A DNA stretch of 45,365 nt from Phenylobacterium sp. (GCF_030654915.1 NZ_JAURWM010000070.1:1-45365); one strand, 5' to 3'; shown: positions 1 through 10,826, numbered from the stretch's first letter. Numbers and translations: made by a program. Notes: a model not told the origin generated them from the sequence alone.

Positions 1-1
1 G

Positions 2-1327
<1,326 letters not shown>

Positions 1328-1350
1328 CCCTTAGAAGTCGGAGTAAGAAC

Positions 1351-2802
1351 ATGGGTAAGCCCACCGGCTTTCTTGAGATCGAGCGCCAGGAACGCACCTA
1401 CGACGCCCCGCAGGAGCGTCTGAAGACCTGGAAGGAATTCGTCCATCCGATGCCGCAGGCCGATGTGGCCCAACAGGCGTCGCGATGCATGGATTGCGGG
1501 ATTCCGTTCTGTCACCAGGGCTGCCCGGTGAACAACCAGATCCCGGACTTCAACAATCTGGTCTATCGCGACCAGTGGAAGACGGCGCTGGATAACCTCC
1601 AGTCGACCAACAACTTCCCGGAGTTCACCGGCCGCGTCTGCCCCGCCCCGTGCGAGGCGTCCTGCACGCTGAACATTGTCGACACCCCGGTCACCATCAA
1701 GGTGATCGAGTGCGAGATCGTCGATCGTGGATGGCAGGAAGGCTGGATCAAGCCGCAGATGTCCGAGCGCGGCACCGGCAAGCGCATCGCCGTCGTCGGC
1801 TCGGGCCCGGCGGGTTTGGCCTGCGCCCAGCAGCTGGCGCGCGCCGGTCACGCTCCGACCGTCTTCGAGAAGAGCGACCGCATCGGCGGTCTGCTGCGCT
1901 ACGGCATTCCCGACTTCAAGATGGAGAAGCATCTGATCGACCGCCGCGTCGCGCAGATGGAGCAGGAAGGCGTGATCTTCCGCACTAATTTCGAAGTCGG
2001 CGTGACCGTCTCGGTCCAGCGGCTGTTGGACGACTACGACGTGCTGGTCATGGCTGGCGGGGCGGAAGATCCGCGCGACCTGGCGATCCCCGGCCGCGAA
2101 CTGTCGGGCGTCCATTTCGCGATGGATTTCCTGACCCAGCAAAACAAGCGCAACGCCGGCGACGACGAACTGCGCGCGGCGCCGGGCGGCGCAATCTCGG
2201 CCACCGGCAAGCATGTGGTGGTGATCGGCGGCGGCGACACCGGGTCGGACTGCATCGGCACCTCCAACCGCCACGGCGCGGCCCTGGTGACACAGCTCGA
2301 AATCATGCCGCAGCCTCCGGCGCGCGAGAACAAGCAACTGACCTGGCCTGACTGGCCGCTGAAGATGCGGACCTCGTCCAGCCACGAAGAGGGCTGCGAG
2401 CGCGACTTCGCCGTCACCACCAAGCGTTTCATCGGCTCGAACGGCAAGGTCGAGGCCATGGTGTGCGCGCGGATGGAGTGGGTGGTCGGCGACGACGGCC
2501 GTGAGTCCCTGTCCGCGGTCGAGGGCAGCGAGTTCGAGCTGAAGGCCGATCTGGTCCTGCTGGCCATGGGCTTCGTCGGTCCGCGCCACGCCGGGTTCGT
2601 GACGCAGGCGGGGGTCGATCTGGACCCGCGTGGCAACGTCAAGGCGCCGGTCAGCGACTACCAAACCACCGCCGCGAACATCTTCTCCTGCGGCGACATG
2701 CGTCGCGGCCAGTCGTTGGTGGTCTGGGCCATCCGCGAGGGCCGTCAGTGCGCCCAGGCGGTGGACGCCTATCTGATGGGAACCAGCAAGCTGCCGCGTT
2801 GA
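1351..2802 (+). CDS. gltD: Glutamate synthase small subunit
   Basis: The beta subunit of NADPH glutamate synthase, 483 residues. It takes electrons from NADPH through FAD to the iron-sulfur clusters and on to GltB. The N-terminal cysteines at 46, 49, 54, 58 and 97, 101, 105 ([15 protein letters not shown] and CPAPCEASC) fit the two low-potential [4Fe-4S] clusters. The FAD-binding motif [16 protein letters not shown] lies at about 148-163. The NADPH-binding motif [20 protein letters not shown] lies near 290-309. The length matches the family. A GGAG Shine-Dalgarno at 1340-1343 lies seven bases before the ATG. The gene sits 23 bases after gltB and is surely co-transcribed with it. Confidence 0.97.
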   Translation: MGKPTGFLEIERQERTYDAPQERLKTWKEFVHPMPQADVAQQASRCMDCGIPFCHQGCPVNNQIPDFNNLVYRDQWKTALDNLQSTNNFPEFTGRVCPAPCEASCTLNIVDTPVTIKVIECEIVDRGWQEGWIKPQMSERGTGKRIAVVGSGPAGLACAQQLARAGHAPTVFEKSDRIGGLLRYGIPDFKMEKHLIDRRVAQMEQEGVIFRTNFEVGVTVSVQRLLDDYDVLVMAGGAEDPRDLAIPGRELSGVHFAMDFLTQQNKRNAGDDELRAAPGGAISATGKHVVVIGGGDTGSDCIGTSNRHGAALVTQLEIMPQPPARENKQLTWPDWPLKMRTSSSHEEGCERDFAVTTKRFIGSNGKVEAMVCARMEWVVGDDGRESLSAVEGSEFELKADLVLLAMGFVGPRHAGFVTQAGVDLDPRGNVKAPVSDYQTTAANIFSCGDMRRGQSLVVWAIREGRQCAQAVDAYLMGTSKLPR

Positions 2803-2849
2803 CAAGCTTTGCCGTTGAGCCGGCGAGGGCGGCCGCGTTAGGCTGCGGC

Positions 2850-4193
2850 ATGATCCGTTCGTCCCTCGCCGTATTGACGGCTTGCCTGGCCCTTCTTCCC
2901 GGCTTCGCCTTGGCGGAAGGGCAGGCCGAGAAGCTTACGGTCTACAAGGGCGCGAGCCTGATCGACGGGACGGGCGCGCCGCCCCGGCCGGGGATGTCGA
3001 TCCTGGTCAAGGGCGAGCGGATCGAGCGGGTCTGGAAGGACGGCGAGATCGCCTTCAAACTGCCGCCGCAAACGGTGGTGGTCGATATGGCCGGCCAGTA
3101 TGCGCTGCCGGGCCTGATCGACAGTCACGAGCATCTGGCGACGCCGCCGAACCGGCCGTTTGCGCAAGCCCATCTGCGGCGCGATCTCTACAGCGGCGTC
3201 ACCGCCATCCGCGACATGGCCGATGATCTGCGCAACGTCGCGGACTTGGCGCGAGCCACACGCATCGGCGAGATCCCCGGACCCGACATCTATTACGCGG
3301 CCCTGATGGCCGGCCCTTCGTTCTTCGAGGATGAGCGCGTCCAAGCCGCCTCGCTGGGCGCCAAGGGCGGCGAAGTCTCCTGGATGCAGGCGATCACCCC
3401 ACAGACCGACCTGCCGCTGGCCGTCGCCCAGGCGCGCGGCATCGGGGCTTCGGCGATCAAGATCTATGCGAACCTGTCGGGCGAAGAGGTGGCGCGCATC
3501 ACCGCCGAGGCCCACCGCCAGGGCGTGCCGATCTGGGCGCATGCGGCGGTGTTCCCGGCCACCCCGGCCCAGGTTCTGGACGCCGGCGCCGACGTCGTCA
3601 GCCACGTCTGCATGCTCGCCTATCAGGTCTCCGACCAGATCCCCGGCCAGTACCACAAGCGCGCGGCGGTCCAGGAAGAGAAGTTCGGCACGTCGGTACA
3701 TCCCGAGATCGCCAAGCTGCTGGCCAAGATGAAGGCCGACGGGGTGGTGCTGGACGCCACCGTGCGGATCTACGAGGCCATGAAAGGGCGTCCGACCAAG
3801 CCCTATTGCTCGACCGAACTGGCCGCCCAGATCACCAACCAGGCGCTGCAGGCCGGGGTGATCATCTCGGCGGGCACCGATGGCTTCTCGGCTCCAGACG
3901 CGCCCTTCCCGGCGCTCTATGAAGAGCTCGAACTGTTGGTGAACCGCGCGGGCTTCACCCCGATGCAGGCCATCGTCGCGGCGACCCGCAACGGGGCGCT
4001 GTCGGTCCGCAAGGATCCGGACTTCGGCACCATCGAGGCCGGCAAGCTGGCGAACCTGGTGTTCACGCGCCAGGACCCGTCGAAGGATATCGGGGCCCTG
4101 CGGAGCCTGACCCTGACCGTCAAGCGCGGGCAGGCCTATCCGCGAACCGACTATGACCCCAAGGCGGACGCCGCCGTTCGGAAGGAAGACTGA
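2850..4193 (+). CDS. Exported amidohydrolase, imidazolonepropionase-like
   Basis: A 447-residue metal-dependent amidohydrolase. I chose the ATG at 2850 because it gives a clean signal peptide (MIRSSLAVLTACLALLPGFALA, cut before EGQAEK); the frame is open further upstream but without peptide-like sequence. The HxH metal motif is in GLIDSHEHL. A lysine in SAIKIYANLSG can be the carboxylated bridging ligand, later histidines lie in IWAHAAV and VSHVCM, and the catalytic aspartate in SAGTDGFS. Exported Caulobacter enzymes of this subgroup have been characterised as peptidases cleaving C-terminal residues from small peptides, so a peptide substrate is a better guess than imidazolonepropionate; this is inference. 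It lies 47 bases after gltD and overlaps the next gene by one base (TGATG). Confidence 0.85.
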   Translation: MIRSSLAVLTACLALLPGFALAEGQAEKLTVYKGASLIDGTGAPPRPGMSILVKGERIERVWKDGEIAFKLPPQTVVVDMAGQYALPGLIDSHEHLATPPNRPFAQAHLRRDLYSGVTAIRDMADDLRNVADLARATRIGEIPGPDIYYAALMAGPSFFEDERVQAASLGAKGGEVSWMQAITPQTDLPLAVAQARGIGASAIKIYANLSGEEVARITAEAHRQGVPIWAHAAVFPATPAQVLDAGADVVSHVCMLAYQVSDQIPGQYHKRAAVQEEKFGTSVHPEIAKLLAKMKADGVVLDATVRIYEAMKGRPTKPYCSTELAAQITNQALQAGVIISAGTDGFSAPDAPFPALYEELELLVNRAGFTPMQAIVAATRNGALSVRKDPDFGTIEAGKLANLVFTRQDPSKDIGALRSLTLTVKRGQAYPRTDYDPKADAAVRKED

Positions 4194-5320
4194 TGATTTC
4201 GCGCCGCCAGACCCTGGGCTTCGCCGCCGCCCTCGCCGTCATGCCCGCCTTTGCGCGCGCTAGCGCCAGCGATCCGATAATCGTCAACGCCCTGGGCGGC
4301 CTGGCGAACCCGAACCTGCAGATCGGCCGCCCGGCCGGACTGGCCGCCGACACGTCCAGGCTAGACTTTGACGAACGCGCGCTGCGTGACGCCCTGGCCT
4401 CGGGCCTGACGGCGGTGAACATCACGCTTGGCTATGTGGCCGGTCCGCAGGATCCCTATACCTACACGCTGGAAACCATCGACGCCTGGGACAAGGTGAT
4501 CGCCGACAACAGCGGCAAGCTGCTGCTGGTTCGCACCGCCGCCGACATCCGCTGGGCCAAGGCGCAGGGCAAGATCGGGGTGATCTACGGCTTCCAGAAC
4601 GCGGTCCAGATCGGCGAGCACGCTGAACGGGTCGATGAGTTCGCCGCTCGCGGCGTCCGGATCGTTCAACTGACCTATAATCCGGCCAACATGCTCGGCG
4701 ACGGTTCGATGGTTCCGGAGAACCGTGGCCTGAGCGAGCAGGGCCGTAAGGTGGTCGCGAAGCTGAACGCCGCCAAGGTGATGGTCGACCTGTCGCACTC
4801 GGGCGAGCGCACCTGCCTGGACGCTATCGCCGCTTCCAAGACGCCGATCTCGATCAACCACACCGGCTGTCGGGCGCTGACCGACCTGCCGCGCAACAAG
4901 ACCGACGCCGAGCTGCGCGGCGTGGCCGAAAAGGGCGGCTTCGTCGGCATCTACTTCATGCCGTTCCTGGCCCCCGACAGTTATGCCAAGGCAGACGACG
5001 TGGTGGCCCATATCGGTCACGCCCTGAATGTCTGCGGCGAGGACCATGTCGGGATCGGCACCGACGGCTCGGTGGCGACCATTGACGACATGGAGGCCTA
5101 CAGGTCCGCGATCGCCGTGGAGCATGAAGAGCGCAAGGCCGCCGGCATCGCGGCCAAGGGCGAGCGGGCTGACACCCATCCCTTCATCATCGATCTGCGC
5201 GGACCCGATCAGTTCCGCAAGCTGACCGCGATGATGGAGGCCAAGGGCCACAAGCCGCGAGTGATCGAGAAGGTGCTGGGCGCGAACTTCGTGTCCTACG
5301 CCGAGCGCGTCTGGGGCTAA
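4193..5320 (+). CDS. Peptidase M19 (membrane dipeptidase) homologue lacking key metal ligands
   Basis: A 375-residue exported protein of the renal dipeptidase family M19. The N-terminus has a twin-arginine-like signal (SRRQTLGFAAALAVMPAFARA). Family hallmarks include DLSHSGERT with His202, SINHTGCRALTDLPRN with His223, and HVGIGTDGS. The N-terminal His-x-Asp metal motif of M19 is not there: the aligned stretch reads IIVNALGGLANPN (29-41). The bridging Glu appears as Gln135 in IYGFQNAV, and the usual LTHN reads LTYN at 160-163. The fold call is secure, but normal dinuclear zinc dipeptidase activity is doubtful. It overlaps the preceding amidohydrolase by one base, so the two are translated together. 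The products are probably both periplasmic. Confidence 0.85.
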   Translation: MISRRQTLGFAAALAVMPAFARASASDPIIVNALGGLANPNLQIGRPAGLAADTSRLDFDERALRDALASGLTAVNITLGYVAGPQDPYTYTLETIDAWDKVIADNSGKLLLVRTAADIRWAKAQGKIGVIYGFQNAVQIGEHAERVDEFAARGVRIVQLTYNPANMLGDGSMVPENRGLSEQGRKVVAKLNAAKVMVDLSHSGERTCLDAIAASKTPISINHTGCRALTDLPRNKTDAELRGVAEKGGFVGIYFMPFLAPDSYAKADDVVAHIGHALNVCGEDHVGIGTDGSVATIDDMEAYRSAIAVEHEERKAAGIAAKGERADTHPFIIDLRGPDQFRKLTAMMEAKGHKPRVIEKVLGANFVSYAERVWG

Positions 5321-5327
5321 GCCAAGA

Positions 5328-5355
5328 GCGCGGCTCCGCGGGAACGGAGCCGCGC
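5328..5355. terminator. Bidirectional hairpin between convergent genes
   Basis: An 11-bp perfect stem (GCGCGGCTCCG at 5328-5338 with CGGAGCCGCGC at 5345-5355) and a six-base loop lies between the M19 gene and the convergent pit gene. There is no T-run on either strand, so it is a terminator-like structure rather than a classical intrinsic terminator. Confidence 0.5.
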
Positions 5356-5364
5356 GCTAGAGCT

Positions 5365-6381
5365 TCAACCCATGAAGCGTCCTGCGACCCAGTAGGTCAG
5401 GGCGCTGATCAGCGCCGCCGCAGGAAGGGTGACGACCCAGGCGGTGACGATTTCCTTGGCCACGCCCCAACGCACGGCCGAGACGCGGCGCGCGGCGCCG
5501 ACCCCGACAATGGCGCCGGTGATGGTGTGGGTGGTGGAGACCGGGACGCCCATGCTGGTCGCTGCGAATAGGGTGATCGCCCCGCCGGTCTCGGCGCAGA
5601 AGCCCTGCATCGGCGAGAGCTTGGTGATCCGCGAGCCCATGGTGTGGACGATCCGCCAGCCGCCGAACAGGGTGCCAAGACCCATGGCCGCCTGACAGGA
5701 CAGCACGACCCACAGCGGGACGTGGAACTCGCCATTGGCCGGGCCCATGCCGTGGGCGATCAGCAGGGCGGCGATGATCCCCATGGTCTTTTGGGCGTCG
5801 TTGCCGCCGTGCCCCAGCGAGTAGAGCGAGGCCGAGACGAACTGCATCTTGCGGAACACCCCGTCCACGGCCCAGGGCGTGAAGCGCACGAATGTCCAGG
5901 ACACAATCAGCACCAGCAGCAAGGCCAGGAAGAAGCCGGTGGCCGGGGAAAGCACGATCGCGAAGACGGTCTTGCTGAGGCCGCCCCAGACGACGGCGCT
6001 CATGCCCGCCTTGGCGAGCCCCGCGCCGACCAGGCCGCCGATCAAGGCGTGCGACGAGGAGGAGGGGATCGCCATCCACCAGGTCAGCAGGTTCCAGCCG
6101 ATGGCCCCTATGAGGGCCGAGAAGATCAGGCCGTCGCTGATCAGCTCGGGCATGATGATGCCCGAACCGACCGTCTTGGCCACGTGCAGGCCAAAGAACA
6201 GGAAGGCGATGAAGTTGAAGAACGCCGCCCAAGCCACGGCGGCGAAGGGCGGCAGCACCCGGGTCGCCACGATCGTGGCGATCGAGTTCGCCGCGTCGTG
6301 CAAGCCGTTCAGAAAGTCGAACGCCAGCGCGACGACGATCAGGAAGATCAGCAGCGGCCCGTAGCCAGCAAGGAGCTCCAC
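5365..6381 (-). CDS. pit: Low-affinity inorganic phosphate transporter, Pit family
   Basis: A 338-residue inner-membrane Pit transporter, which imports metal-phosphate by proton symport. The two family repeats are visible: near the N-terminus FDFLNGLHDAANSIATIVAT, and near the C-terminus VSTTHTITGAIVGVGAARR. The central signature GHGGNDAQKTMGI is intact. It is shorter than E. coli PitA (about 500 residues) because the loop between repeats is short, as in many alphaproteobacteria. The ATG at 6381 lies only four bases after the stop of the DUF47 gene. The DUF47-pit pair is a widespread unit in which the PhoU-like partner is thought to control the transporter. Confidence 0.94.
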   Translation of the reverse strand: MELLAGYGPLLIFLIVVALAFDFLNGLHDAANSIATIVATRVLPPFAAVAWAAFFNFIAFLFFGLHVAKTVGSGIIMPELISDGLIFSALIGAIGWNLLTWWMAIPSSSSHALIGGLVGAGLAKAGMSAVVWGGLSKTVFAIVLSPATGFFLALLLVLIVSWTFVRFTPWAVDGVFRKMQFVSASLYSLGHGGNDAQKTMGIIAALLIAHGMGPANGEFHVPLWVVLSCQAAMGLGTLFGGWRIVHTMGSRITKLSPMQGFCAETGGAITLFAATSMGVPVSTTHTITGAIVGVGAARRVSAVRWGVAKEIVTAWVVTLPAAALISALTYWVAGRFMG

Positions 6382-6385
6382 GCGT

Positions 6386-7030
6386 CTAGACCTGCTCGAT
6401 CACGATGCCGCTGATGCGGTTCGCCACATCCTCGAAGCGGTCCATCACCTTCTCGAGGTGGCTGTAGAGATCGACGCCGACGACGAAGGCCATGGGGTCG
6501 TCATGTCGGTGAGCCAGGAACAGCGCCTTGCGGCCGGCGTCGTAGATGACGTCGGAGCGATCCTCGATGTGGGTGATCTGTTCGGTCAGCTGGTTCAGGC
6601 GGGTCACGTTCTGGCGCATGTTGGCCATCAGGCCCACGGCCTCACGGGTCAGCAGGGCGGCCTCGACGATGATGTCGGCCATTTCGCGCATCGGATCTTC
6701 GAACTCGCGAAGCTCGAACAAGGTGACCACCTTGGCGGTCTTCTGCATCTGGTCGATGGCGTCGTCGAGCGAGGTGATCAGGTCCTTGATGTCGCCCCGA
6801 TCAAACGGGGTGATGAAGGTTCGGCGGACGTTCAGCAACACCTCACGCGTGATGTGGTCGGCGGCGTCCTCGTGCGCCACGACTCGGGCGCAGGCTTCGG
6901 CAACCCCGTCGCCGCCCTTCATGATGTCGCGCAGGGCGTTCGCCCCTTCAACCAGCGTTTCAGCGTGGTCGCTGAAAAGCGTGAAGAATTTCAATTCCTT
7001 CGGCATAATCGCCTGGAACCAGCTCAGCAT
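6386..7030 (-). CDS. DUF47 family PhoU-like phosphate transport regulator
   Basis: A 214-residue, all-helical cytoplasmic protein of the DUF47 (PhoU_div) family. Characteristic stretches are EDAADHITREVLLNVRRTF, FDRGDIKDLITSLDDAIDQM and HIEDRSDVIYDAGRKALF, the acidic metal-binding repeats of PhoU-like bundles. I place the start at the ATG at 7030, giving MLSWFQAIMPKELKF, because the family starts just before the MPKE-like segment; a GGA-containing site precedes it by about eight bases. The open frame runs further upstream only through non-family sequence. Immediately followed by pit with a four-base gap, so co-expression with the transporter is near certain. Its exact biochemical role is not known. 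Confidence 0.92.
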   Translation of the reverse strand: MLSWFQAIMPKELKFFTLFSDHAETLVEGANALRDIMKGGDGVAEACARVVAHEDAADHITREVLLNVRRTFITPFDRGDIKDLITSLDDAIDQMQKTAKVVTLFELREFEDPMREMADIIVEAALLTREAVGLMANMRQNVTRLNQLTEQITHIEDRSDVIYDAGRKALFLAHRHDDPMAFVVGVDLYSHLEKVMDRFEDVANRISGIVIEQV

Positions 7031-7088
7031 CTTTTCCGTCCGTCGTATGTGGGTCGCGACCGCGGAGGCGCGCTGTTCCCGCGCGCTC

Positions 7089-8858
7089 TTAGCTGCTTCC
7101 TGCGTCCGACCCAAGGGGTTCGCCACCGCTGACGTGCAGGTGTGGCGGTGAGGCGCGCTCGAACACCTGAAGCGCCTTGCCCTGGAACACTGGCTTCCAG
7201 TTCTGGAGCGGGGGGTGAACGCCAATGGCGACCACGGTGTCGATATCGGCGAGTCGTCCGGCTGGGCGGGTGGCGTCAGGGCCGACCAGAACGGTCTGGG
7301 GCCGCCCGCGAAGGCCCAGGAAAACCTGATGGGCCATGCTCTCGTCCTGCGCGATGACGGCCACGCCGCCCAATCGTTGAGCCACGATCAGGTCGGCTTG
7401 CCGAAGCTCGGCGCCCAGGGCGGCGCGCGCCGGGCGCAATGAGTCTTCCCACGCGACATCGACCAGGGTCGCGAGCGCGGCGAGGACCACGAAGGTGGCG
7501 AGCCAAATCCGCTGGGTGGGCCAGACGGTGAAGGCCATGGCGGCGGCGGCGCCAAGGGCCGCCACGGTGGCCAGGGCGAAGTAGGGGATCGCGGGGGCCA
7601 GATCGAGCCGCGACAGATCAGGCCGGAAGAAGGCGTTCAGCGCCGCGGTGTCCCAGGGCAAGGCGAGCGCGCCGCTGAACAGGCAGATCGCAAGGCCCGC
7701 GACGCCGACCGCGACGACCAAGCCCATGGCGCTCCGCCACCAGCGCGCTCCATCGCGGTCGAACTCGGCGATGAACGGGGCGGCGGTCAGCCAGAGGATC
7801 GGCGCCAAGGCCTCGAAGTCTCGTCCCAGGATGCGGTGGGGTTCGGCCACTCCAAAGGCGGCCGTCATCACCAGGGTGATGATCAGCGAAGTCAGCACGA
7901 ACAGGAAGGCGATCTCCTGCCGCTCCAGGCGGAAGGGGCCGAGCTTGCGCGCCGTGATCCAGCGCCAGCGCATCTCGATCCGCAGCAGGCCGGTCAGCGC
8001 CGGAACGCCGGCCAACAGCAGGAACGACGAGATGAGGGGGGCCAGGGACCGGGTCGTCGCCTCCAAGGCCTCCGTCGTCACCCGGTCGCTGATCGCCGCG
8101 AGCTCTGGCCCGCTGAACAGGAAGGCGAAGGGCGAGACGATCGGCTGACCCCCCAGCAGCAGGATGAGATTTCCCCCGACTAGGAAGACGGTCGAAAACA
8201 CCGAGACGCGCCCAATGAAGACCCGAACATCCCGCCGCCCGAGAGCGACGTCGAGCAGCGCCAGGATCAGCACGGCCATGGCGACCGCCAGGCCCTGGGG
8301 CTTGAGCGACACCAGGACGGCGCACAACGCCCCCGCGGCCATGGCGTGGAGGATCGGGCGGCCAAGATAGACGCGGCCGGTCGCCAGGACGAGCAGGCCC
8401 AGGACGCCGACGAACCAGCCGTCCGGCAAGGCCGCGAAGGCGAAGCGATAGTAGGGGAAGGTCAGGGCCAGCAGCAGGAAGCCCAGCGGCGGCGATTGTC
8501 CAGCCTCGCTTCGCGTGCTGCGATAGACCAGCAAGAGCCCGGCGAAATAGGCGCAGGCTCCGAGCACGCGCAGCCAGACCAAGAGGTCCTGGGTGACGTA
8601 GGTGGTGGCCCGGACGATCAGGAAGAAGGCGGTGTTGTTCAGGCCTTGGACGCCCGGCAGCAGGTCGGGGTGGCCGGGCATCGCCTTTCCGTACAGCGCC
8701 TGGATCAGATAGCCGCCCTCGGTGGCCGGATAGAACGGCAGATCCAGTAAGATGCGGCCGGCATAGACGAGCAGGACGCCCAGCAAGGCGAGCGCCAACA
8801 GACCCGCGCCCATGCGCAAGCCCGTCCCCGTCGCTCGTCCCGCCGCCCTCGGACTCAT
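7089..8858 (-). CDS. Polytopic membrane protein, possible GT-C type glycosyltransferase
   Basis: I do not recognise a named family with certainty. From the ATG at 8858 the protein has 589 residues. It has a long run of hydrophobic segments (for example LLALALLGVLLVYAGRILL, LGLLVLATGRVYLG, VAMAVLILALLDVAL, YFALATVAALGAAAAMAF) and a soluble tail of roughly 110 residues from SLRPARAALGAELRQ on. An acidic residue in the first large loop (YPATEGGYLIQALYGK) and the overall layout recall lipid-linked-sugar transferases of the ArnT/PMT superfamily. An upstream TTG start at 8957 is possible but adds sequence with no membrane or signal character. It lies 58 bases upstream of the DUF47 gene on the same strand, so it may share a transcript with the phosphate genes. 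Function unproven. Confidence 0.7.
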   Translation of the reverse strand: MSPRAAGRATGTGLRMGAGLLALALLGVLLVYAGRILLDLPFYPATEGGYLIQALYGKAMPGHPDLLPGVQGLNNTAFFLIVRATTYVTQDLLVWLRVLGACAYFAGLLLVYRSTRSEAGQSPPLGFLLLALTFPYYRFAFAALPDGWFVGVLGLLVLATGRVYLGRPILHAMAAGALCAVLVSLKPQGLAVAMAVLILALLDVALGRRDVRVFIGRVSVFSTVFLVGGNLILLLGGQPIVSPFAFLFSGPELAAISDRVTTEALEATTRSLAPLISSFLLLAGVPALTGLLRIEMRWRWITARKLGPFRLERQEIAFLFVLTSLIITLVMTAAFGVAEPHRILGRDFEALAPILWLTAAPFIAEFDRDGARWWRSAMGLVVAVGVAGLAICLFSGALALPWDTAALNAFFRPDLSRLDLAPAIPYFALATVAALGAAAAMAFTVWPTQRIWLATFVVLAALATLVDVAWEDSLRPARAALGAELRQADLIVAQRLGGVAVIAQDESMAHQVFLGLRGRPQTVLVGPDATRPAGRLADIDTVVAIGVHPPLQNWKPVFQGKALQVFERASPPHLHVSGGEPLGSDAGSS

Positions 8859-8999
8859 GCCGGCAATCTGGCCGGTGTCGGAAACCCTGGCTAGGCGCCC
8901 CGGCGCAGCTTGGTGAAATGAGCGGGGAAAGGTCACGCCTGTTTCCAGGCACGCCAAGATCGTTGATCAATGACGTCTTGATGACTCGATGAGGCCGAC

Positions 9000-10646
9000 A
9001 TGCGCGCGATCCTGAGCCCCCTGTTCCTGAGCGCCGGCCTGGCGCTGGCCTCGCCTGTGAGCGCGCAGGACCTGCTGATCCACGGAGGTCCGATCTATAC
9101 GGGCGGTGCGAAGGTCGAGGCTCTGGCGATCAAGGACGGCAAGGTGGCCTTCGCCGGTCCGCTGGCGGGCGCGCGCCAGGCCGCGCCGGCCGCCCGGGAC
9201 GTCGATCTGAAGGGAGCCGCCGCCTATCCCGGATTCGTCGACGCCCACGCCCATCTGTCTGGCGTCGGCTTTCGTGAAATGACCCTGACCCTTGAGGGCA
9301 CGCCTTCGATCGAGGCCTTGGCCCGGCGGCTGCAGGATTGGGACGCCAAGCATCCGGGTTCGGATCCGATCGTCGGCCGCGGCTGGATCGAGACCCATTG
9401 GCCCGAGAAGCGCTTTCCCAGTCGCGCCGACCTGGACCGGGCGGTTCGCGACCGTCCCGTGGTGCTGACCCGCGCCGACGGTCATGCCCTGGTCGCCAAT
9501 TCCAAGATGCTGGCCCTGGCGGGAATCACCCCGGGCACGCTCGCCCCGGCGGGCGGCCAGATCCTGAAGGACAGCGCGGGCGAGCCGACCGGCATGCTGA
9601 TCGACAATGCGATGGAGTTGGTCGAGGCCAAGCTGCCGAAGCCGAGCGCGGAGATGCAGGCGCAGGCGGTGAAGCGCGGTGTCGACCTCTACGCCTCAAG
9701 GGGCTGGACGGGCCTGCACAATATGGGGGCCTCGGCCCAAGAGGTGGCGATGCAGGTCGCGCTGGCGGCCCAGGGACAGCTGCCGATCCGCGTCGACAAC
9801 TATATGACCCAGACCGAAGGGCAGGGGGTGCTGACGCGGGGCCCCTCGCAGGACGCCAGCGGCCTGGTCCGCACGCGCGGGGTGAAGCTGTACATGGATG
9901 GCGCGCTCGGATCGCGCGGTGCGGCGCTGCTGACGCCCTATGCCGATGCGGAGGGGACCGGCCTGCTGCTGACCCCACCCGAGACCATCAAGGCCGTGCT
10001 GGCGCAGGCCAAGGCCTCCGGCGCCCAGATCGCCACCCACGCCATCGGCGACCGCGGCAACCGCCTGGTGCTGGACGCCTACCAGCAGGCCTATGGCCCC
10101 GACGCCGCCGGCTTGAAGGCCGCGCGCTGGCGGGTGGAGCACGCCCAGGTCCTGGCCCCGGACGACCTACCGCGCTTCGCCCGGCTTGGCGTTGTGGCGT
10201 CCATGCAGCCGTCGCACGCGATCGGCGATCTGTTCTTCGCACCGAGCCGGCTGGGGAGCGAACGATTGAAGGGCGCCTATGCCTGGGAGAGCCTGCTGAA
10301 GACCGGCGCGGTGATCGCGGCCGGATCGGACGCTCCTGTGGAGAAGGGCGATCCGCTGGTGGAGTTCTACGCCGCCGCCTACCGCCACGACCTGAAGGGC
10401 TTCGCCGGAGCGCAGTGGGGGCTGGATGAAGCCGTCACCCGCCAGCAGGCGCTGACCATGCTGACCGCCGGGCCGGCCTATGCGGCCTTCCAGGAGGGCG
10501 ATTTGGGGACTCTGGCGGTCGGCAAGCCCGCTGACCTGTCGGTGTTCTCCGTCGACTTGATGACCGCGCCGTTCGCCGACATCGCCAAGGCGCATGCGGT
10601 GATGACCATCGTGGGCGGCAAGGTCGTTTACGAAGCGCCCCGGTAG
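9000..10646 (+). CDS. Exported amidohydrolase, YtcJ-like
   Basis: A 548-residue exported metal-dependent hydrolase of the YtcJ branch of the amidohydrolase superfamily. A signal peptide (MRAILSPLFLSAGLALASPVSA) is followed by the short beta-sandwich strand DLLIHGGPIYTG. The HxH metal ligands are in FVDAHAHLSGVG. The later His motifs are THAIGDRGNR and VEHAQVLAPDD, and the catalytic Asp is in AAGSDAPVEKGDP. A C-terminal segment closes the composite sandwich (GTLAVGKPADLSVFSVD). Substrates of this family are mostly unknown; N-acyl or formyl amides are typical guesses. It is divergent from the membrane protein gene, with 141 bases between their starts. Family call secure, substrate unknown. Confidence 0.9.
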   Translation: MRAILSPLFLSAGLALASPVSAQDLLIHGGPIYTGGAKVEALAIKDGKVAFAGPLAGARQAAPAARDVDLKGAAAYPGFVDAHAHLSGVGFREMTLTLEGTPSIEALARRLQDWDAKHPGSDPIVGRGWIETHWPEKRFPSRADLDRAVRDRPVVLTRADGHALVANSKMLALAGITPGTLAPAGGQILKDSAGEPTGMLIDNAMELVEAKLPKPSAEMQAQAVKRGVDLYASRGWTGLHNMGASAQEVAMQVALAAQGQLPIRVDNYMTQTEGQGVLTRGPSQDASGLVRTRGVKLYMDGALGSRGAALLTPYADAEGTGLLLTPPETIKAVLAQAKASGAQIATHAIGDRGNRLVLDAYQQAYGPDAAGLKAARWRVEHAQVLAPDDLPRFARLGVVASMQPSHAIGDLFFAPSRLGSERLKGAYAWESLLKTGAVIAAGSDAPVEKGDPLVEFYAAAYRHDLKGFAGAQWGLDEAVTRQQALTMLTAGPAYAAFQEGDLGTLAVGKPADLSVFSVDLMTAPFADIAKAHAVMTIVGGKVVYEAPR

Positions 10647-10826
10647 GCGTCGATCCGGGCCTCAGCCGCGCGTCCGACCTCGGCCGAGGGGCGGTTCGTC
10701 TCGAACAACTGCGTGGTGGAGATAGCCGCCCTCGATCCGCAGCAGCAGGGCGTCGCCCAGCCGCCGTGGCGCGACGAGCGCGATAACCGCCTAGGGTCGG
10801 CGGTCCAGGCCCATTCGCACGGGGCG
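10647..10826 (-). pseudogene. Possible frameshifted coding relic
   Basis: This 180-base gap has no intact gene. Read on the minus strand, one frame gives protein-like sequence (ALVAPRRLGDALLLRIEGGYL). The next frame then takes over with TTQLFETNRPSAEVGRAAEA and stops at 10628, inside the end of the amidohydrolase gene. Joining the two needs a frameshift, and no start codon with a ribosome site is visible. It may be a decayed gene end or chance open sequence in GC-rich DNA. Confidence 0.2.

Noticed and set aside
5644..6414. Plus-strand open frame opposite pit
   Set aside because: Antisense shadow; product is highly charged repeats of Gly, His and Asp without domains, while pit is complete.
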